A stretch of DNA of 64,000 nt from Microglena sp. YARC (lineage: Eukaryota > Chlorophyta > Chlorophyceae > Chlamydomonadales > Chlamydomonadaceae): contig CM039464.1 in the NCBI GenBank assembly GCA_022414725.1, positions 2,626,528-2,690,527 of the forward strand, in the 5' to 3' direction. Below, piece by piece: positions 57,691-64,000 of the stretch. Below the pieces are notes generated by a model. The model was not told the origin of the DNA. It saw only the letters and a program-made list of their open reading frames with translations, and ran no database searches. Numbering within the stretch: position 1 is the first letter of the stretch; each line of letters opens with the position of its first letter. Both the position numbers and the translations under genes were made by a program.

Positions 57691-57894
57691 GAGGATATGT
57701 GTGGTTTAGGTGCCTATGCATGTAGTTTAGGGGGTCAGGAGGAGTAGGTGGTGGGGTGGCCTGGGGGGAGGATGTGAGGTAGGCTAAATTGATTACTGAA
57801 TTAACTGGGTTGCTTGTGCTGTTCCTGTTCCTATGTCAAAGGCATCTGTTGTTACTCTTGCATGCCGTGTTGGTGCTCATGAATAGGGAACGGC

Positions 57895-58785
57895 AAAATA
57901 TATGATGCTGACCAAAGACGAGTATGATATCATATGATATCATACACAAATCATATGATGCTGACCAAAGGCAAGTATGATATCATATGATACTTACACA
58001 AATCATATGATGTTGACCAAAGACGAGTATGATATCATATGATATCATACAAAAATCATATGATGTTGACCAAAGACGAGTATGATATTGTATGATATCA
58101 TACACAAATCATATGATGCTGACCAAAGGCAAGTATGATATCATATGATTAGGGTTGGGCCTACATATATACTTATAATATACGTTTATACGTTTATACG
58201 TATAAATACGCCGTATAGTTTTTCTTAAATCGACCTTATATACGTCGTATAAAAACGTATAGTCTGTACTTCGAGAAGTACAGCACACGTCCCGGCACTT
58301 TAATGGCCCCTTACATTGGCACCGCGCTTCTTCACCGGTTGACGCGCTTTCTGGTCTTGATTTCTTTTCTGAGATTTGGACATCCTAAACTTGCCAGATT
58401 ATTTTTCTGAGAGTTGATATGTGATGCCAATGAAATTAGCTACGCGGCAATACCTTAAAACCCATGTAAAAGTATTTTCTCAAGAAGTGCCTAATTTTTA
58501 ATATACGTTTTTATACGTTTATATCTATACGTTTATACGTTCATACGTTTATACGGCTTATAAAAGTAAAATTATACGTTTGCTCCCCAACCCTACATAT
58601 GATAGCATACAAAAATCATGTGATGCTGACCAAAGGCAAGTATGATATCATATGATAGCATGCAAAAATCAAATGATGTTGACCAAAGACGAGTATGATT
58701 TTATATTACATCATACAAAAATCATATGATTTAATATCATGTGATGTGATGCCCCAGGCCAAAGTTACCTAGTCAGACCGCCGGC
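57895..58785 (+). repeat. Minisatellite, about 53-bp unit with ATATCATATGATAT palindromes
   Basis: Units contain AAATCATATGATGCTGACC and AAAGACGAGTATGATATC. Interrupted at 58150-58595 by a hAT MITE. Confidence 0.85.
58150..58595 (-). mobile_element. hAT-type MITE, 446 bp, with 8-bp target duplication
   Basis: Terminal inverted repeats TAGGGTTGGG and CCCAACCCTA, flanked by CATATGAT at 58142-58149 and 58596-58603. Subterminal regions are full of TATACGTTTATACG motifs. No transposase. The 8-bp duplication and TAGGGTTGG-type ends are typical of hAT. A related copy is at 63511-63805. Confidence 0.88.
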
Positions 58786-58889
58786 ATCATATGATGACAT
58801 GATATCATATTGCCGACCCCTACAAATGTATGAAAATATTTGATCAATAACAGTGCTTATATGTACATAGAGAGGAGTACGTTACATAC

Positions 58890-60000
58890 AACTGAATCGT
58901 GCAAATTACCTCTGTTAATCCACGAATGTATAAGGGGATTGGATCAACTATAGCCAGCATCACTGCTTGGCGCTCATCAGTACATCAGCACATCAGAATA
59001 TCTGTACACCAGGTGAATGTGAATGTGACTTCAATTGACAGTAAAGGAGCGAATCGTGCAAAAATATTTCTGTCTATCCACAAATGTATGAATGGATTGG
59101 ATCAACTGTAGCCAGCATCACTGCTTGGCGTTTATCAGTACAGCAGAATAGCAGTACAGCAGTACGTCAGTACATCAGCACATCAGAATATCAGTACACC
59201 AGGTGAATGTGAATGTGACTTCGATTGACAGTAAATCAGTTAATCGTGCAAAAATAGCTCTGTCTATCCACAAACGTAGGAAGGGATTGGGGTAAGTTGC
59301 TATCAACTATAGCCAGCATCACTGCTTGGCGTTCATCAGAACAGCAGAATAGCAGGACATCAGTACGTCAGTACATCAGAATATCAGTACTTCAGCACAA
59401 TAGTACCTCAGTACACCAGAATATCAGTACACCAGGTGAATGTGAGTGTGACTTAAATTGGCATTAAAGAAGTGAATCGTGCAAAATTAGCTGTGTCTCC
59501 ACAAATGTAGGACTGGATTGCATCAAGTATAGCCAGCATCACTGCTTGGCGTTCGTCAGTACATCAGAATATCAGTACATCAGAATATCAGTACATCAGA
59601 ATATCAGTACATCAGAATAGCAGTACACCAGGTCAATATGAGTACATCTGTACATCAGAATATCAGAATATCATTACACCAGGTGAGTATTAATGTGACT
59701 AAACTTGGCTGTAAAGGAGTGAATCGTGCAAAATTAGCTCTGTCTATCCACAAACGGACAAAGGGATTGGAGCAGGGTACTACTTGTTGCCAAATTGGTC
59801 AGCGCTTAGCGCAAAAAGCGCAAAAACTGCGCGCTGCGCCCACAGGGGGTTGGAAAAACTGTGCGAAACGCGCAGAGGGGCTCAAAAAGTGGGCTCAAGG
59901 GGGCACCGCGCTGCCACGCGTGCTTAGTAGTACCCTGGATTGGAGTATATTGTTATTGAGTATAGCCAGCATCTCTGCTCGGCATTCGTCAGTACATCAG
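58890..60000 (+). repeat. Tandem repeat, unit about 155-240 bp, about 5 copies
   Basis: Units start with GAATCGTGCAAAA(T/A)TA(G/T)CTCTGTC and contain ATAGCCAGCATCACTGCTTGG then (ACATCAGAATATCAGT)n. Copies begin at about 58890, 59045, 59230, 59470 and 59718. Confidence 0.82.
59773..59937. mobile_element. hAT-type mini-MITE, 165 bp, with 8-bp target duplication
   Basis: Ends CAGGGTACTACT and AGTAGTACCCTG, flanked by GATTGGAG at 59765-59772 and 59938-59945. The interior has GCGC-rich self-complementary stretches. No coding. Confidence 0.88.
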
Positions 60001-60715
60001 AATACCAGTACATCATAATATCAGTACATCAGTACATCAGAATATCAGTACATCAGTACACAACAATATGAGTACATCCGAATATCAGTACATCAGTACA
60101 TCAGAATATCAGTACATCAGAATATCAGTACATCAGTACACCACAATATGAGTACATCCGAATACCAGTATATCAGTACATCAGAATATCAGTACATCAG
60201 AATATCAGAACATCAGTACATCAGAATATCAGTTCATCAGTACATCAGAATATCAGTACATCTGTGCATCAGAATATCAGTACATTAGTACATAAGAATA
60301 TGAGTATATCAGTAAATCAGAATATCAGTACATCAGTACATCAGAATATCAGTACATCAGCACATCAGTACATCAGAATATCAGTACATCAGTACATCAG
60401 AATACCATCAGTACATCAGCACATCAGTACATCAGCACATCAGTACATCAGTACATCAGAATACCATCACTACTTCAGAATACCATCAGTACATCAGCAC
60501 ATCAGTACATCAGTACATCAGAATATCAGTACATCAGTACATCAGAATACCTTCAGTACATCAGAATATCAGTACATCAGTACATCAGAATATCAGTACA
60601 TCAGTACATCAGAATACCATCAGTATATCAGTACATCAGAATATCAGAACATCAGAATATCAGTACATCAGTACACCAGAATACTATCAGTACATCAGAA
60701 TATCAGTACTTGCAT
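59990..60715 (+). repeat. Short tandem repeat built on ACATCAGAATATCAGT
   Basis: An irregular mix of ACATCAGT and AGAATATC words. The long frame through it (Ser/His/Gln/Ile-rich) is an artefact. Confidence 0.88.
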
Positions 60716-60789
60716 CCATTCAAAGCTTGTTTCATTGGCTTTACACTCAGCATTTTATTATCATTTATTTTATTTTATTTTATTATGAC

Positions 60790-60945
60790 CCAGGCATAAC
60801 CTTGTATCACCTTTTGTACTGCAGACCTGACCTGACCTGACCTGATGGGAATGTATCGCCTTTTGTACTGACCTGACCTGACCTGACCTGATGGGAATGT
60901 ATCGCCTTTTGTACTGACCTGACCTGACCTGACCTGATGGGAATC
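60790..60945 (+). repeat. 46-bp repeat, three copies
   Basis: (GACCT)n followed by GATGGGAATGTATCGCC and TTTTGTACT. Confidence 0.8.
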
Positions 60946-61214
60946 ATTCCCACCGACCGTTATTGCATCCTTTCAAAGCTTATATCATTGGTTTCACAAT
61001 CTGCATTTTATTATGATTTTATTTGATTATGATTGTATTGTATTTGTTTTCATTTTATTAACATTTTTTAATAATTATATTTTATTTTATTATGATTTTC
61101 AATCTGTATTTGTGTTAGTGTAAGATTCCACCCCCCTGGTTCAAAATACTCAATGCAATTGAAATAAGGTACGACCCTTTTATGCCACAATCCCATTTGT
61201 GAATTTGTATTAAT

Positions 61215-61470
61215 ACCCATACCTGACCTTGTACCGCCTTGTGTACCGCAGACCTGCCAGGGACTGGTTTCACTGACCGTACTTGCGTCCATTCAGCATT
61301 GGCCCAGACATGACCTTGTACCGCCTCTTGTACCGCAGACCTGACAGGGACTGGTTTCACTGACCATACTTGCGTCCATTCAGCATTGGCCCAGACATGA
61401 CCTTGTACCGCCTCTTGTACTGCAGACCTGACAGGGACCGGTTTCACCGACCGTACTTGCATCCTTTCAG
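61215..61470 (+). repeat. About 87-bp repeat ending in an acceptor-like site
   Basis: Units contain CCTTGTACCGCCTCTTGTAC, GACAGGGACTGGTTTCAC and TTGCGTCCATTCAG followed by CATTGGCCCAGACATGA. The last resembles the acceptor and start of the methyltransferase exon at 61471. Confidence 0.7.
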
Positions 61471-61566
61471 CCTTGGTCCCGATGGGGCCGCTGAAAAGAC
61501 GACCTTGAAAATCAAGCAAGCTCCCTTCTCAAGTGATGGCTTTGCAACGACTGGTGCGGCATGGGG
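61471..61566 (+). CDS. METTL21-like methyltransferase, N-terminal exon, copy 1
   Basis: After TTGCATCCTTTCAG the frame reads LGPDGAAEKTTLKIKQAPFS then SDGFATTGAAW, ending before GGTGG. A strand of the type LKIKQ followed by a Gly-Ala-Ala stretch precedes the VWD motif in METTL21-family lysine methyltransferases, and the VWD exon occurs downstream at 62875. Copy 2 follows at 61753; which copy is used is unknown. Confidence 0.42.
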
Positions 61567-61752
61567 GTGGTGTGTGTGTTGGTGGGTGTGGAGGGAGGAG
61601 AGGAGATAGGAGGGGAGGGGAGAAATCGATAAGTATGGAAGTGGAGGGGTGGTGGTGGTTGGGGGGGAGGAGGAGAGGAGAGAGGAGGGACGGGAGAAAT
61701 CGTTTAGTAAGGGATTTGAGGGGTGGTAGATGAAGTAACTGTATCCATTTAG

Positions 61753-61842
61753 CATCGGTCTTGATGGAGAATCTGAAAGCGGGGACTTTGAAAATCAAGC
61801 AAGCTCCATTCGCTAGTGATGGCTTCGCAATGGGGGTGGGGG
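61753..61842 (+). CDS. METTL21-like methyltransferase, N-terminal exon, copy 2
   Basis: An acceptor-like TCCATTTAG precedes it. The frame reads MENLKAGTLKIKQAPFASDG then FAMGVG and is followed at 61843 by GTGAGG, a good donor in phase 1 that fits the 62875 exon in phase. It is 1 nt longer than copy 1 before the KIKQ codons, so one of the two is out of frame upstream. Confidence 0.42.
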
Positions 61843-61924
61843 GTGAGGAGGAAATGAGGAGGGGAAGCTAGGGATGGCGTGGGAGGGAGGGGACAAGGGG
61901 GCGAGGAGGAGGGGGGGTGGGGGG

Positions 61925-62860
61925 TGGGGGGGACTCTAATGTGACGTCCACCACATGTATTACAACCATCTAACCACCACAACCACCACATGTATTACAA
62001 CCATCCAACCACCGCAACCACCACATGTATTAGAGCCACCACATGTATTACAACCATCCAACCACCGCAACCACCATATGTATTAGAACCACCACATGTA
62101 TTACAACCATCCAACCACCGCAACCACCACATGTATTAGAACCACCACAATCATCACAACCACCATTGCAACCACCAAAACTCTGATCGCAATGTGGGAT
62201 AGCTCCTTTGTAATGTCCAAGCTCCTTGAGAAACGAGGTGTGGATGGCATGGGAGGAGAGGGGGGCCAGGAGGGGGGGGAAGGGGTTGGCGTGGCATTAA
62301 CCACCATAACCACCACAACCCTGATCACAGTGTGGAATAGCGTTAACCAACATAACCACCATAACCATCATAACCACCACAAGCACCACAACCACCATAA
62401 CCACCACAACCACCATAACCACCATAATCACTACAACCACCATAACCACAACAACCACCATAACCACCACAACCACCATAACCATTATAACCACCACAAC
62501 TATCATAACCACCTCAACCACGACAACCACCACAACCACCAAAAACCTGATCGCAATGTGGAATAGCTCCTTTGTAATGTCCAAGCTCCTTGAGAAACGA
62601 GGTGTGGATGGCATGGGAGGGGAGGGGGACCAGGAGGGAGGGGTAGGGTTTGGCCTGGCGTTAACTACCATAACCACCATAACCACCATAACCACCACCA
62701 CCATTACAACCACCATAACCACCAAAACCACTACAACCACCATAAACACCATAAACACCACAACCACCATAACCACCAAAACCACCACAACCACCATAAC
62801 CACCATAACCACCATAACCACCATAACCACGAAAACCACCACAACCACCTAAACCACAAA
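61925..62860 (+). repeat. (CCACAACCACCATAA)n array holding two decayed copies of the VWD exon
   Basis: Repeats of ACCACCATAACCACCACAAC. Embedded at about 62184-62250 and 62546-62612 are copies reading MWDSSFVMSKLLEKRGVDG and its MWNSSF variant, then GMGG; a short fragment (LITVWNS) is near 62320. Asn/His/Thr-rich frames elsewhere are artefacts. Confidence 0.8.
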
Positions 62861-62874
62861 AAACCTGATCACAG

Positions 62875-62979
62875 TGTGGGATAGCTCCATTGTGATGTCC
62901 AAGCTTCTGGAGAAACGAGGTGTGGATCACTACAAAGGAAGGCGCTGCCTGGACTTGAGTGCTGGCTGTGGTTTGATAG
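62875..62979 (+). CDS. METTL21-like protein-lysine methyltransferase, motif I exon
   Basis: Between CACAG (acceptor) and GTGCGA (donor at 62980) lie 105 nt reading VWDSSIVMSKLLEKRGVD, HYKGRRCLDLSAGCGLIG, phase 1 at both ends. VWDSSIV is the family's conserved VWD motif and CLDLSAGCGLIG is motif I of the AdoMet-binding Rossmann fold (Methyltransf_16/METTL21 family). The family methylates lysines on proteins such as chaperones or elongation factors; the substrate here cannot be told. Later motifs are not in the window and should lie to the right. Confidence 0.68.
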
Positions 62980-63490
62980 GTGCGAACTGGTTTGGTAACA
63001 TGGTGTACCTTTGTGTAGTGTAGGAGTGGAGCACTACAAAGGATGGCGCTGCCTTGACTTGAGTGCTGGCTGTGGTTTGATAGGTGCGGACTGGTTTGGT
63101 TTGGTAACATGGTGTACCTTTGTGTAGTGTAGGAGTGGAGCACTACGTAGGAAGGCGCTGCCTTGACTTGAATGCTGGCTGTGGTTTGATAGGTGCGGAC
63201 TGCCTTTGAGATTGAACACACGTACATATATGTGTTTATATACGTATATACGTATGTTCATGTATACGTATGATAGTCCTGGAGAATCAAGGAGTGGAGC
63301 ACTATACAGAAAGGCGCTGCCTTGACTTGCTGGCTGCGGGTTGATCGGTACATACTGGCTGCGGGTTGATTGGTGCGGACTGGTTAGTTTTGGTAACATG
63401 GTGTGCCAGTGTGTAGTGTAGGTGTGGATCACTACAAAGGATGGCGCTGCCTCGACTTGAATGCTGGCTGTAGGTAGATAGGTGTGCAAT
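62905..63490 (+). repeat. About 115-bp tandem repeat carrying the motif I exon end and donor
   Basis: About five units (62905, 63020, 63135, 63293, 63425) contain GAGCACTACAAAGGATGGCG, TGCTGGCTGTGGTTTGATAG and GTGCGGACTGG. The first is the intact exon end; the second and third read HYKGWRCLDLSAGCGLIG-like; the later ones are degraded. Confidence 0.75.
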
Positions 63491-63510
63491 GTCTAAGAGG
63501 TCTTATTTTT

Positions 63511-63805
63511 AGGGTTGGGAAGCAAACGTATATTTTGATTTGTATATGCCGTATAAACGTATAAACGTATGAACGTATGCGTATAAACGTATGAAAAAGT
63601 ATGAGGGAAATTGGACACTTATCGAGAAACACTTTTACACGGGTTTAAAGATATTGCCGAGTAGCTAATTTCATTGACATCACATATCAACTCTCAAAAA
63701 ATTAATCGGACAAGTTTAAATTGTCCAAATCTCAAAACATAAGTCACGACCAGAAGCGCGTCGATCGAGAAGCGCGGTGCCAATCTAAGGGAGCCATTCA
63801 CTGCC
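63511..63805 (+). mobile_element. hAT-type MITE, second copy, one end missing
   Basis: Begins TAGGGTTGGGAAGCAAACGT and matches the 58150-58595 element in inverse orientation (TCTCAAAAAATTAATC, AGAAGCGCGTCG, AGCGCGGTGCCAAT). The other inverted end is not found. Confidence 0.7.
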
Positions 63806-64000
63806 AATAACAATTGACACACTGTCTATGTAACCATGTTCACGTTGCACTAGGCTCAAGTCATCTTTCTAGGCAGCTCCCTGAGTCAGCTACAGTTGTC
63901 AGAGGTATGTGAGTATGTTGCAGCTTCTAGACAGCTCCCTAAGTCAGCTACTGGTTCAGTCCTCAAGGCCCATGGCATCCAAGGCTACCTCCTCATCAAC
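63806..64000. other. No gene recognised; duplicated short motif
   Basis: GACAGCTCCCTAAGTCAGCTAC and a near copy (GGCAGCTCCCTGAGTCAGC) occur at 63935 and 63875. The next exon of the methyltransferase may lie further right. Confidence 0.3.

Noticed and set aside
60264..60788. Ser/His/Gln/Ile repeat protein
   Set aside because: Translation of the ACATCAGAATATCAGT satellite; period not kept in frame.

Overview
The window is nuclear DNA of a repeat-rich eukaryote. The evidence is spliceosomal intron boundaries with GT..AG ends and matching reading phase, nested Ty1/copia and Ty3/gypsy LTR retrotransposons, hAT- and Helitron-type non-autonomous transposons, tRNA-derived SINEs, long micro- and minisatellites, and a scaffold gap of exactly 1000 N. 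A DWWE-type small membrane protein resembling the plant/algal small subunit of serine palmitoyltransferase, and long arrays of 23-residue leucine-rich repeats, would fit a microbial green alga. The species cannot be fixed from the window alone.

Layout. 1-3971 (minus strand): a two-exon LRR protein gene. Exon 2 holds about 28 perfectly phased 69-bp LRR units and an acidic tail that runs off the left edge; the intron holds a minisatellite. 4232-4541: a MITE-like inverted-repeat element. 5154-28725: a three-level nest of LTR retrotransposons. Copia element A was entered by gypsy element C inside the gag zinc-knuckle codons, and C was entered by copia element B just before its chromodomain. Each of the three has matching LTRs and a 5-bp target duplication. 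A 377-bp insertion also sits in the A pol gene. 28731-34800: SINEs, a (GTT)n-interrupted tandem unit, and two adjacent Helitron-like elements in a CATA microsatellite. 34800-42850: C/CA-rich satellites, the N gap and a poly-C tract. 43600-47200: dispersed repeats, a third Helitron-like element and three copies of a tRNA-derived SINE. 47266-47338: an intact tRNA-Arg(UCG) gene whose 3' part is included in a 443-bp tandem duplication containing a perfect 14-bp-stem hairpin. 49246-50267: a probable two-exon gene for a small DWWE membrane protein, followed by decayed copies of its last exon and a 133-bp minisatellite. 54904-56100: a possible first exon whose donor end recurs as an array. 56800-60715: satellites carrying two hAT MITEs with perfect 8-bp target duplications. 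61471-62979 and beyond: exons of a METTL21-like (Methyltransf_16) protein-lysine methyltransferase gene embedded in, and repeatedly copied by, tandem arrays.

Host genes are few (LRR protein, tRNA-Arg, DWWE small membrane protein, METTL21-like methyltransferase, one unknown first exon) and show no common pathway. The recurrent theme is that many tandem arrays here contain an exon edge with its splice site, so exon pieces appear to have been amplified together with intron sequence. All retrotransposon coding regions are interrupted by stops or frameshifts as assembled.
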